Assembly: GCF_000004195.4 (NCBI RefSeq)
Contig: NC_030677.2
Coordinates: forward strand, 198,003,372 to 198,067,371
DNA: 64,000 nt
From: Xenopus tropicalis
Taxonomy: Eukaryota; Chordata; Amphibia; Anura; Pipidae
Direction of reading: 5' to 3'
Shown: in pieces, positions 46,348-58,735 of the stretch
Numbering within the stretch: the stretch's first letter is position 1
How the letters are laid out: each line of letters begins with the position of its first letter
The notes under the pieces: model-generated
The model's input: the letters and a program-made list of their open reading frames with translations, nothing else
Databases searched by the model: none
Told to the model about the DNA's origin: nothing
Position numbers and translations under genes: made by a program

Positions 46348-49300
46348 AGGCCTGGACTGGCAACCTGTGGGTTTTGGCAAATGCCAGAGGGGCTGCTGTA
46401 AGATGCCACAGACAGTCACTATTTATTGGGCTGCTGGGGGGGGCTGTTTGGAATGCCAGGGCCTATTTTGACACCCAGTCAAGACCTGTATTTAGATATA
46501 CATTAACCAACGTTCCACTGAACACAGAGGCTTTGTTTTGACTAAACATAAAAGATGGTTGAACACAGAACTGATAACAACAAAGCTGCCATAAAAGGTC
46601 AGACTTCTGCTGCAAAGAAAACATGTACCCTGTATTTGCAGAAGGAAATAAAAGATGTTGTAAAAAATGTTGAGTCAGAAACACAAGTTTACATTGCCTA
46701 TTTTATTCCATATTAAAAGAGGTGTCAACGGAGGACGGATGGAGGACACATGGTTGTAAAATAATCAAATATGATTTCAATAACAACTGATTTATTTTTT
46801 CCATTAATTATTTCCGCACTGAGATATTACAAAGTAATTGGCTGACTTATTCTAGGTAAACTTGGCCTTTAAGCTGGCCATACACGCACCGTTAATATTG
46901 TACGAAACCTAGTTTCGTACGATATTCGGTGCGTGTATGGCATGTCGGCGAGTCGACCGATATCGCAGGAAGCTGCTGATGTTGGTCGACTCGCCGATCG
47001 GACAGGTTAAAAGATTTTGATCGGGCGCCATAGAAGGCGTCTGACCAAAATCTGCCATCAGGGCTGAATGGGCAGAAGGAGGTAGAAATCCTATTGTTTC
47101 TACCTCCTTATCTGCTGTTTCAGTCCTGAACGGTGTGTAGCGGATCTGACGATGTTTCGTGTGACCGATAGTGGCACGAAAGATCGTCAGATCGCCACGT
47201 GTGTGGCCAACTTTAAGCAGCTCTGTATAGGTTTTTTGATGGCAAAAGCTGAAATGTTTGTGCAGGTTAAAGTCAGACCTACCAGAAAGGCTACTGTGAA
47301 TGGAAGTCATTTCATCTTCATCTTCAGAGTCACTGTTGACGAGAAGCGAGTGTGTCTTTGCCTCAGTCGGAACCTCAGTCGGAGCAGTGTCAGCTTTCCG
47401 TTGCCTGCAGTTCCGCAGAGCGACAAGGCGGTGGTGGATGGCGGCAAAGAGACGCCCTGCATCTTTCACACTAGCCTAGAGAGAAAAGTTATACTGATGA
47501 AATGCCAATAGGACAAAAGGCTTATGTCTTTATATGCTAATTTGTTCAAGAATATCTATTCTGAGGGAAACAAAAAATGCAATATTTTCAAATCATGTAA
47601 TCTGTAAATATAACCAGTTTTAAATTCTGTGGCAGGATATGAGCCAGGTGTCATCAGGGGCAAGATTGTGATGTTTTGGGGCGGGGCGTGTGATGTCAGG
47701 GGGCTTGGCTATGATGTGGTGGCCAGTGATTGACTGACATTCAACCCAGAGCCCTGTCCAGATTCCAGAATTGGAATGTTGCAACCCTATTTGTACCTGT
47801 GCCATCTGCAGTTAGAACATTGAAAGCAAACATCTGCTGAATCACAGATTTTTCAGATTTTTTTAAAGTCTAACTTTGATTTCTGCATGTAGAGAGACAG
47901 ATGGCCAATAGGGGAATACATTCCATGAAACTTCTATTAAATGTTTTCAAGACAGTTCCCTTTTAAATAAGATTATGCATTGTATGTAGAATAATATGCA
48001 GGCCCCATTGTCCATAAATACTATTTACTGGACTAAGGTATGGCATCTGAATACTAAATGCGCATTATAAGAGAGGGGAACCCTCATCTGAAGCCTTTGT
48101 TTCTCATTATCTTACCTGGACCAGGAAAAATTTAAGGCTGTGGTCCATGAGGTCGGTGGCCGTGATGTGCAGGCTCTTCCTACTCGCTCTCTCTAACTTC
48201 ATTTGTTCAAAGATCCTGCTGTTTAAGAGGAGTTTTAAGGTGCCGTGGTTTCTCATCACTAAAATCACAAAGAATATCAAATTATTTTGATTTCCTTCCT
48301 AGAGATCACACATGTTCCTCAGATGTCCTCTGATAGGAACAGAGTTAGAGCAGATTCAATTACAAATGGGAGACTACTCAAGTCTCAGTGAGGAGTTTGT
48401 TTTTATACCCAAATTAAATCACACGATCATTATTGTTGAGTGCACTGTGAGAAGTCACCTCATGGAAGAGAACCCTGTTTGATCAAAAGGCAAAAAAACA
48501 GGAGCAGCATTGGCCAGATGAAGTTTTGCAACAATATTCATGAAAGTCTGGTCTGTGGCAACTTCAGCATTCACACTGACCGGTGAGTTTACCCTCAAGC
48601 ATCTACTTCACCACAGTCTTTATCTTCTTGAAGGTCCAACCTTGGGCAAGACCCTGAAGGTCCAGCCTTTGATCAGGGCTTATCTTCGCTTGTGAAATTA
48701 GTACAGATAGAAGGGTATTCAACCATGAAATATTTGTTTCTGGCTTCTAGGTATCCCCTTGGTAACCCTGGGCAGTGCAATTTTTATTCGAGAAAAGTAG
48801 TGCCGGCCTGGGGGGAGGAGTGATTATAGGCACTGGGAGGTTCCTCATTTAATACAACAAAATAAAGTTCCATGCACAGTCCTCATTTGTTATAGGGTCA
48901 GCCCTACTCTCTCGTGGTCTGTTATATAAAGCATGGGTTAGTGTGCTAGGCGCAATGAAATGGTGCCACTTAATGAAACCTCTGTGCAAATGCCTCCTGC
49001 CAATGACTGCATTTTTCCCTATGAGTGGAAAGTGGGGCAGTGTTGATGTTATGCACATGGAGGCATCAGTGGGTGAGTCTGGTAACAAATGCAATCATAG
49101 GAGTCAGAGAGTAGATGCCCTGTGATATCTAAGGCTTCATTATAAGACCCATAATGACCGCTATACCCTATTTACCTGCAGTAATTACTAGTTCCAAAAA
49201 AAAAATAAAAATTCATGGCATGTTTGTCACCTTTGTACACTGACTGCTTCTTCATCCTTAGTACAGTAAAAAAAGCCAACAGATTAACACACCTAAAAGA

Positions 49301-52300
49301 CAATTTAATCTCTAATAATTTTTACGTTTATCAAGCAGCATCTTAAATCCATAATGATGTCTACGAAGTACATAAAAATAAACACAAACTGTTAACTTGC
49401 ATTTTCTATTGTGAATGGCACCTATGGGGTGTTCCGAGCTAATTCTACTTCAATAAACTGGCAATGGGAAGGTAGCAAGATAGCAGCTAACTGACAACTG
49501 TATTGCTAAAAACACTCCCATGCCCCACCTAGTGGTAGATATGAGAATAGCACTCAATAGTAAGAAATCCAAGTCCAGCTTTGGACTCCTCCAGTTACAT
49601 GGGAGTAGGAGAAACAATAGGTTAGCTGAAAGCAGTTCTAATGTGTAGCGCTGGCTGAAAGCTCAGACTCAGGCACAATGCACTGAGATGGCGCCTACAC
49701 ACCAATATTACAGCAAAAAAATTTTAATTCATCGGTTTGAGAATAACATTTTCATTTGCAATGTGAACAGTGTAATATAGTAATAAAACTATACCATAAA
49801 ATTCATGACAGAATCCATTTAAGTGAAAGCAAGTTGCATGAATATGATGAGAGACCTTTAAAATGCTTAAACTATTATCTGAGCCACAACTGAGCAAACT
49901 ACCAACTTTTAATGAAATCACAGTTCTGTGACTTCTTAAGAAAAAAGCCACTGTCACCACTTTGGAGATCGTAAACAAAAATGCTGGCTCTTCTATATTT
50001 ACCACAAGATTGTTCCTTTGTAACAATAGAAGTATGCCATATTATTAATAAGCCACCACAAAACTAATACTAGGTTTCCTTGGAAAGAAGCCTCTCTGCT
50101 TTGCCTTTGTTTTACCTTTTGCTTCCTGCAAGCTGAGAACCAAGGAATAATGTTTTTGGAAATAATCCCCGAGCAATCGTTACAACAGACCTGGGATGAT
50201 GAACACTGTCTGTACCTCTGTTCTGTTACCTCTCTTCCATTATTTTTATCTTGCCTTATGAGCAAAAATAAAAGTGCCTTTTACCTCTCCCTTGGGCCGC
50301 CACCTTTTCCTGCTACGTGGCAGGACTTTCTGCTGCCACTGCCCCACACTTTCCCTCCATGCTGAGTCGGTATTTCTGGTACAGCAAGTCACTGAGAGGA
50401 AAAAGTTAACACAGTATTTAAAGCAGCAGGAAGAGGAGGAGCTTAGAGGGGATTTGCAGGCTGCGGTGTATCCGGGAAGCGTCAGCGTAAGCGTGCTACT
50501 CTGAGGACTGGCCATCTTTATTTTGGGGGCAGCTGTTTCCGCTGTGTAATATGCTGTGTGTATTGTGTACCTTTAGATGGAGTGTGATCTGAAAGCCCCC
50601 CAGTTCTTCCAACCCAATCCTATGTCATGATAAAGTTCTACCTGCAGCCTAATTCATGGCGTCTGTGTTTCAAGGGAACTAAGGAAAAATGTCAGAATGA
50701 CCAAGTAAAAAGCATCAAGAAGACAGGATATTGCTGAAAATGTCATGGTTTTATTATGAGCCAACACTGTCTGACCCATATGTTAGAATAAGTGTGATAG
50801 CACATGTGGCAGTGCTCATAAATGACATACTGTGGCTTCCATGGACCTGACTGAGGCCTGACAGAGCTAGAACTAGGGTATTTTTCAGTTGAAAAGTTAA
50901 CATTAGTGGCGCTTTCCCTTTTAGCCAACTGGGGCCATTCTGCCAGCCAGCTGGAAAAGTGCCACATGTGCTATCAGCCTTAAAGTTTCTTGTCTTGACT
51001 TAGGAGCGGCATATACTTTACCTATTCGAGATCGGAACATTCCATTGTCACTTGCTGCAAGGTCATTAAGCCGAAGGTTCCCTCGACCCCTTTCCGTCCA
51101 TGTCAGAGTGTCTTTGTTTAAAACGAAAAGCCTGCAGTTTACCTAGAAATGACAAAATCAGAAATTTTAGCTACCTTGCCTACATCTATCCCATTAAGTT
51201 TAGCCTGCTTTCTTACCAGTGCATTCATCATGTATCCCAACATATGTACCAGTGCATTCATCATGTATCCCAACATATGTACCGGTGCATTCATCATGTA
51301 TCCTAACATATGTACCGGTGCATTAATCATGCATCCCTACATGTGTACCAGTGCATTCAGCATGCATCCCTACATGCCTACCAGTGCATTCAGCATGCAT
51401 CTCTACATGTGTACCAGTGCATTCAGCATGCATCCCTACATGTGTACCAGTGCATTCAGCATGCATCCCTACATGTGTACCAGTGCATTCAGCATGCATC
51501 CCTACATGTGTACCAGTGCATTCAGCATGCATCCCTACATGTGTACCAGTGCATTCAGCATGCATCCCTACATGTGTACCAGTGCATTCAGCATGCATCC
51601 CTACATGTGTACCAGTGCATTCAGCATGCATCCCTACATGCCTACCAGTGCATTCAGCATGCATCCCTACATGCCTACCAGTGCATTCATCATGCATCCC
51701 TACATGTGTACCAGTGCATTCAGCATGCATCCCTACATGTGTACCAGTGCATTCAGCATGCATCCCTACATGTGTACCAGTGCATTCATCATGCATCCCT
51801 ACATGTGTACCAGTGCATTCAGCATACATCCCTACATGTGTAACAGTGCATTCATCGTGCATCCCTATATGTGGGCCTGTGCATTGGGAATACATCCCTA
51901 CAGCTGTATCAATGCAGTGCCAGCTGACAGACTGCAGAAAGATAAGCGAGGGATCTTCTGTCTTAACTAAATTAGTCTGTAGGTTGTCAATGCAAAGATA
52001 TATGATACGCAGTGATTTAAGCAATGATATAAACAAGTACAAACCTGTAATACATTGCGCTCAGACTCTTCTCCTGTTATGATTTCCAGCTGATCCAGTT
52101 CATACTTGACTCTAGACTTGGAGGTGTAGGCGGCAGCAGATTCAATGAGACTGGTGCAGGCTTTTCCTACAGGACAGAGAAGGGACACGGGGAATTGCAG
52201 TAGAGAACAAAAGGCTGGAGGGTGTCATCTATATTTTGATGCCTAATTATAATCTGGTCAGAGTCAATGAAATGCTGCTGAAATAATGACATTCACTGAT

Positions 52301-55300
52301 ATTCCTTTGACAAGTTCTTTGCTCCCTATAACCCAAGAACATAAAGAGAACCGGGCTACATTTAATACCTCAACTTTAGAAACCCGTGTAAAGGAATAAG
52401 CCAAGGATGAAATGCTGCACAGATTCAGTCCAACTGAATGTTTTACTTATAACAGACTTTGTCCAACATGACTTACTTGGATAAGGCCAGCTCCTGTGAG
52501 ATGCAACTGACCGGGGGGAGGCTGCTTCCCATTTCCCCTGGGCAGTACTGCTCTGGGAACGCAGGGATCTTCTCGGGCTCTGAGAGTAGAACAGATACAT
52601 TAGCAATATCTCACTGACATTTTCTATCGGTGCTACATTAAGTGACTCTGCCCATGCATTAATGTATTTGGTAACTTCACCATACCCTGGTCTTTCAAAT
52701 GTTTGCAAGGTTTATTATTTCAATGACTCATTGAAACATGCATTATAAAAAATAATGTACCTTGAGGTTCCGTGACCAGTATCAAATGACCCAGCCTGCA
52801 GCCTTGTGCCTTTATATGGGCACAGAACCCCTCGGTGACTTCTAATATCTTTATCATTTACAGTAGGGGGTACATTATCCCTTATAATAAATGAGTGATA
52901 CTCAGAGTTCCCTGTATAACTCAGCCTGCAGCCTTGTGCCTTTATATGGGCACAGAACCCCTCGGTGACTTCTAATATCTTTATCATTTACAGTAGGGGG
53001 TACATTATCCCTTATAATAAATGAGTGATACTCAGAGTTCCCTGTATAACTCAGCCTGCAGCCTTGTGCCTTTATATGGTCACAGAACCCCTCGGTGACT
53101 TCTAATATCCTTATCATTTACAGTAGGGGGTACATTATCCCTTATAATACATGAGTGATACTCAGAGTTCCCTGTATAACTCAGCCTGCAGCCTTGTGCC
53201 TTTATATGGGCACAGAACCCCTCAGTGACTGCTAATATCCTTATCATTTACAGTAGGGGGTACATTATCCCTTATAATATATGAGTGATACTCAGAGTTC
53301 CCTGTATAACTCAGCCTGCAGCCTTGTGCCTTTATATGGGAACAGAACCCCTCAGTGACTTCTAATATCCTTATCATTTACAGTAGGGGGTACATTATCC
53401 CTTATAATACATGAGTGATACTCAGAGTTCCCTGTATAACTCAATATGGTCACAGAACCACTCAGTGACTTCTAATATCCTTATCATTTACAGTAGGGGG
53501 TATATTATCCCTTATAATACATGAGTGATACTCAGAGTTCCCTGTATAACTCAATATGGTCACAGAACCCCTCAGTGACTTCTAATATCTAATAATTTAC
53601 AGTAGGGGTTACATTATAATTTATAATATATGAATAATACTCAAAGTTCCCTGTATAACTCAGCCTTTGGCCTTATGCCTTTTTATGGTTATGAGACTAC
53701 TTGGTGACTTCTAATATCCTTTTATTTGACATAAGGGGTACTTCACTCCATAAATAAAAGAAAATGAATGATAGGTGAATGTACCGGGGACTGTCACTGG
53801 GGGATGTTGCTGGGAGTTTTAGTACAATAAAAGGAAAAACTGCCTAAATGACCAGGGGATCTTCTATAACTATTAGAATCCTTACTGGCTCTTACCATAA
53901 CTCGTTTTTCCATGTTTTCTCCAAAGACAAAATCAGAAGTAATTTTGTCTGCTCCAAACCCTGGAACAAATGGCTGGTTCCTACAAAGACAAAGAAAGCA
54001 GTGGATGAGCCCATGTGAAAGGCACCTTGCCTGCTAATATTGCTGCTCTGCACCCCAGATTTCATAATTCTGTACAGCAATTTGGCAGGGTGCAGCCAGC
54101 TAGCAGCAGTGCATTCTGGGCTGGCTATAGGCTACATAGGCAGTGTCTATACAACAAAATGACTTTCTTAATGTGGTTATTTATTCTTCACTTTTTTGTT
54201 ACCTATTTGTTTTGTTGCCCAAAATGCACGCTGGGGCGAACTTAATCTTGCTGCCGTTATCCAGCGCCGACTTGTTTCTGTCTTGAGGCTGCATCTGCAA
54301 TCAATATACATTCGGTCACCCCCCAGCAGAGAGTGAGCTTTACGTAATGTGACAGCAGCCTCTGTAGGCTGGATGGGCCCCTCACTAAAGATGCTCTATT
54401 AGAAGCAGATGGAGACCTTTCCAGGGGCAGTAGTTCTGCAAATAAGCAGTCTCTAAGGCCTAGTTCCCTGTAATGAGTCCAAACTATTCAGAACCAAAGA
54501 AATCTATGGGGCAACTCATGAAAGTGATTACGGGGGATGGAAGGAGCTGAGGAAACTGCAACCTTGCCTTCCAAATATCTCGGAAATCCCAGCCAACAGC
54601 TATCAAGGGTTGCTAGGAGCTGTAGTGGAACCACACTTGGATGGTGATTGTGTTCTCCTAGCAAACCTCAGATAATCACCACATTCTGGGAGTTTAACTT
54701 GATAATTCTGGGAGTTTGCACCACTAAAAGCAGCCCTCCAACAGTTCTTGCATTATAATTTCCAGATAAACATGCTGTAGGTCAGCTGATGTATAATCTA
54801 GACAGACAGCATGTCATCTGCTAAAAGACAGGTTTAATATCAGTTAATAAAAGAATTTCACTAATATTGGACCTGTCCAACAGAACAGCAGGCTGCTGCC
54901 ATGTCTCCCAAACTATCATGGCATCCCCTGTGCCAAAGTCAGACATGGCCCATTGCACAGTACAGAACTTTTTACTGCCACTTCTGTGCATATGTCAAAT
55001 CTAAAGCAATGTACGGAATGTTGGGGTAAGTAGGGGAGCATGGAAGCAGCCCATGCTGCTGGAAAATATCCGGGCTAGTGTGTTTTTCATGGAAGAAGAG
55101 TGTCAGTCTGGGTTAGAGTTTAAGGCACCCACCAATGATTCTGCCCCTCCTTGTTCTTTAAAGGGGTTGTTCACTTATAAATTAACTTTTAGTATGACAA
55201 TGATATTCTGAGACCATTTGCAAATGGTTTTCACTTTTTATTATTTGTGGTATTTCAGTGATTTAGCTTTTTGTTCAGCAGCTCTCCAGTTTGGCTTTTC

Positions 55301-58300
55301 AGCAGCTACCTGGTGATTTTTTGTATTTTTGCACAGGGCTCTGGTACACAGTTGCTTGTACAGCAGCTCACTGCTACATTACTTCTTCCTCTCTGCACCA
55401 GTCAATCAAGAGGCATGGGTATTTTATATGGCTACGAAACCCCTTGGTGACTTGATGAATATCCTAATATTTATAGGGGCTACATTTTTTCAAATGTTAT
55501 GGTCACTAGCCATTGCTGGGGGTCTGGGATTTGGCTTCATACCTTACTGTCCATCTGGCTCGGTGCTGACTCACATTCTGCATTTTGCCCTTCTGGGCAC
55601 AGAGAGATCTCTGGCGCCTGTAGGGTGGCCGGCTTGATAACTGCCCATGTCTGGGACTTCCCTGTGAATCAGGAAAGCTAATGTAATATTTGTTTTTTTT
55701 GCTTGGGCAAACCTATGCAATTCACGTTATATTTTCATACCTGGGCTGGATGTGACGATTACAGAGTGATCCTGTAGCAAACTGGAAGGTGTAAACACAT
55801 TTTTCCTTAGATCTGCATAAGAAATCAGAATGATATTAAATAAAGTATATTCATAGGACATGGGAGTTAGTGTGCATAGTACAATCTGTATATGTTACAG
55901 TAAATCACTGACTGGGTACCCGGTATCTTAAGATGGAGCAGCGCAGGCACCTATGATAAATGATGTGATCACATGGATCCCCGTGGTTCATAAGCTGTTT
56001 TGCTGGCAAGCACCACTGTTATTCTAGGCTATAATAATAATCACTATATTCATGAAACCTTTGCTCTGGAGCAGCTGCCAGTGCTTGTGGATAGAGTTCA
56101 CAGCAAATAGCATGGGGGCCTGGGGGGAAATATTTTCACATGATTCTTGTAATGTGATGGGGCATTAAAAGCTGACCCAGTAGGCACCCTTGGGAGGCAG
56201 AGATGTATCTGTTTATTAATATATAATAATTATACATATATTTCCAAAAAGACACCCAACATGGTGGAACTATACAGACTCTTGTTCTCACAGTGCCACT
56301 AGGGGCACACTTGTCTGCATAACCATATTAGGGTAAAAGGGTGTAGTCCAATGGGTTTTTTTTCCAAGTCACCCTTCGGTGGCTGCCCTAGTGCATAACA
56401 GCATTACAGATACATAACTGGGTTACTGTATCAGTCATTCAGCCATTGTGGACACTGCAATTAAATGGGGGGGCACAACCCCCAGAGTCCCCCCCCCCTG
56501 GGGAGTGCTGGTGGGGATCAGGTGTGAGTTGGTGGGCCCATTAGGTTTTATGCCGGTGCCCCACTATTCCAGTCCAACCCTGGCTCTCTTGCACCTATGC
56601 TCCCTGTACTTTGCACCCTGCTATAGCTGTTTGGTGCAAGTATAAAGGAGTCTGTGCAAATACCAATTCTTTGTGGATATTATTTAAATGTATGCAATGT
56701 TGCACTTTACACATTTTTTTTTTAGGAGGGGATTGTGCACATTCCAGCACCTGTTTGCCCCCAAGAGATTGTCTGCTGACGTGCGTGGTGCTGAGGGCAA
56801 GGTCATGTGAGAATGTCATGGCGTGAAGCACATTCTGCCATGGAAAGCAGAGATGACAGATCTAAAGGAATCTCTTAAGAGACGAAACTCACCATTGTGA
56901 AAAACCTGCTAGAGGCCCCTGGCTGCAAGTTAAGCAACCATACAGGTAGCAGCAGCCTGAAAGGGCTTTTAGCTAAAGAGCTAAGCCCTGGTCACCCAAC
57001 CACAATACCTCAGTACAGTAACATATATTCATTATACATTTATGTTACACTACAAGGAGCAAAGCATCCGATTCAATCATAACTATCAGGGCAAAGCCAC
57101 CCAGATAGCACTGCTAGGCCCAGACTGGCAATCTGTAGATTCTGGAAAGTGCCAGAGGGGCTGCTTTAGGATGCCATAGACAGTCACTGTTTAGTGGGGG
57201 CTGTTTGGGCCTCTGTGTACTAGAAATGCCAGGGCCTGTTTTGAATCCCAGGCCAGTCATGGGCAATACCCTTAATTCTGCGCATAATGTTTGTTTCATA
57301 CCTGATGGGGATGGAGGGAAGGAGGACAGAAAGCTAAATGAAGATGAGCGGACACGTTTCTCCGACTCATTATTGTCTGTAAAAAAAAAAGAAAAACAGC
57401 GATTAATATATGTGTTAATATGCTAGGTGTACCCATGATTATTTGTTATATGCACTGATCATGTTTATAACATATTTTAAAAGATTTCAGTCCTTTAGTC
57501 AGGATAAATATTCTTTATGTGTTGCCTTCCAGCTATTTTCCCTTAAATATCCATACTGATTAACCTATCCAAGGGTGGCCACAAGCCACGAGATTGTGTA
57601 AATTTCCCTGGATTCCAGGGGAAGTAGAAAATGTGGCTCTTGCGACTTCCTCCTTTACAATAAAGTGTGTACATGTAGATGGCCAAATCTGGCAAAGATC
57701 TGCTCATTTGGCAACCTCTGCAAATAAGCGGATCGTTAACTCTATGGCCAGCTTTACTTACAAGGCCTCATTAACAGTACAAACACTGCTTACATGTTAA
57801 ATTGCCCTATACAAATGAATCTAACTTGTAGTAGACTGTTCAAAACTAATTACTTGCTATTGGCAATTTAGCACCTATGTTAATAAATCAGCCCCTGTAT
57901 TTGTTTCCGCCCAAATAAAACCCGACTATGTACATTAAGGAAAGAATAGCCTTACCTGTATGGGGTGGGGAAGTGTTGGGTCTGTAAGTAAATGAGGAGG
58001 CACGCTCTCTCTTGTCGGGAAACACAGTGAGGCTGGCAGGAAACACACAGTGAGCATCTGGAATTAAACAAACCAATTTAAGTATTTAAGAGATGGAACT
58101 AAGACATTACACTCTTGGCCCTCCAGCCGCTTCAATTATGAGCACTACACGAGTGTGCCCTCTTCATAAATATGCACATCTATGCAATAGTAATATCATC
58201 ACTTAATATAATTTGGGGCGGACACAGTCATCATAAGGCCCCTGTGCAAAAAATGTTCTGATTGTGCAATTGCCCCCTAGTTATTGACCCATCTCCTAAA

Positions 58301-58735
58301 GTCTATATCAGAGACTTGGCTCCAGTGCGCCACGGGGTGCACTACAGTGTCAGAAGCCTGTGGCTAAATATATACCCGCAGGCCACAAGCCAGGTCAGTA
58401 ACATGTGTAACAGCCAGTGGGGACATAACATTAATAAAAATCAGCACTTACTTTGCTGAGGATTCAAGGTAAGATCCACTGCGGGTCTCTGCAGGAAAAC
58501 ACAGAAAATTACTAATGAAAAGTTTCTTGTAGTTAAAACAATATGCCATTTTTCTGACTGTGGGTTTTTAGGGCAAAGACAAACAGGGCGATTAGTCACC
58601 GCGACTTTTAGAAAAACCCCAGTCACAGTGACTAAAAACACAGTCGCGGCAAGTGACTACTCATTGAGTAAGTACATACCTTGATTGGTCTCTCCTTGTC
58701 CAGAACAAACACTGGCTGACAAAGCAATACTTTCT
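45984..58735 (-). CDS. ranbp3l: RAN-binding protein 3-like (first exon not found)
   Basis: Thirteen coding exons, high to low: 58735-58680, 58488-58452, 58057-57956, 57376-57302, 55812-55741, 54294-54203 (acceptor uncertain), 53980-53896, 52579-52477, 52166-52045, 51142-51022, 48258-48116, 47475-47283, 46027-45984. They encode about 409 residues; some 20-27 N-terminal residues lie in an exon I could not locate. Recognisable: QPVFVLDKERPIK; two basic/serine blocks (DKRERASSFTY, EKRVRSSSFSF), an NLS-like region; an FG-type patch DFVFGENMEKRV; then the Ran-binding domain (ITGEESERNVLQ, TERGRGNLRLND, RNHGTLKLLLNSR, AAIHHRLVAL). An acidic segment (NSDSEDEDE) and a short final exon ending QWIRRQPVLYS match the human C-terminus in form. 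RANBP3L is reported as a nuclear export factor for SMAD1/5/8. Phases agree at every junction except 55741/54294. Confidence 0.92.
46095..46220. repeat. Fragment of the GGTATGGGATC...TTATCC repeat family
   Basis: In the last ranbp3l intron region boundary: GGTATGGCATTCGTTATATG, ACCCATTATCTAGAAAG and TTGATCCCAACTAA words match 60055-62170. It starts about 70 bp upstream of the final coding exon's acceptor. Confidence 0.7.
46298..46344. repeat. (TA)n microsatellite
   Basis: About 20 TA units interrupted once by TG. Confidence 0.9.
46869..47216. mobile_element. Palindromic MITE beside a ranbp3l exon
   Basis: Ends TTAAGCTGGCCATACACG and CGTGTGTGGCCAACTTTAA; interior pairs like 4903-5235 (CGAGTCGACCGATATCGC, CCTATTGTTTCTACCTCC). 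It begins 66 bp beyond the donor of the exon at 47283-47475 and is open in the same frame as that exon. Confidence 0.85.
49430..49760. repeat. Dispersed repeat, related to 17140-17580
   Basis: In the ranbp3l intron between 51022 and 48258. Contains GAATAGCACTCAATAGTAAG, GGACTCCTCCAGTTACATGG and CTGAAAGCAGTTCTAATGTG as at 17400-17510. Confidence 0.7.
51219..51905. repeat. 33-bp minisatellite, about 20 copies
   Basis: Unit built from CATGCATCCCTACATG, TGTACCAGTGCATTCA and a G/T variant before the next CATG. Because the period is a multiple of three and contains no stop in any plus frame and one minus frame, it produces several long open frames of 177-273 codons. It lies 77 bp upstream (minus strand sense) of the ranbp3l exon at 51022-51142, inside the intron. 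Not coding. Confidence 0.95.
52780..53735. repeat. 130-bp tandem repeat array, about 7 units
   Basis: In the ranbp3l intron between 53896 and 52579. Units start CAGCCTGCAGCCTTGTGCC at 52792, 52922, 53052, 53182 and 53312, exactly 130 bp apart, then shorten and diverge toward 53735. The same unit, reversed, forms the array at 62758-63170. Confidence 0.95.
54203..54294 (-). CDS. ranbp3l: ranbp3l internal exon with uncertain acceptor
   Basis: The open frame (LDNGSKIKFAPACILGNKTN) splices in phase to the next exon. From the obvious acceptor at 54295 it would need phase 0 input, but the preceding exon (55741-55812) ends with one extra base. An AG at 54282-54283 would repair the phase and give a 79-nt exon (54203-54281); a 23-nt microexon near 55136-55158 is another possibility. 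Both are inference. Confidence 0.6.
54300..55735. other. ranbp3l intron, mostly unique
   Basis: Holds a T2/Kolobok-like fragment (55158-55312) and a diverged relative of the 130-bp repeat at about 55410-55500 (GGCTACGAAACCCCTTGGTG). A candidate microexon is discussed separately. Confidence 0.4.
55158..55312. mobile_element. T2/Kolobok-like MITE, partial
   Basis: Left end TTAAAGGGGTTGTTCACTT with TTAACTTTTAGTATG; right side cut off after TTTTCAGCAGCTACCTGGT. Confidence 0.7.

Noticed and set aside
51149..52082. Long frames of 177-273 codons on both strands
   Set aside because: They are products of the 33-bp stop-free tandem repeat and overlap each other and ranbp3l exon sequence in the wrong strand or frame.
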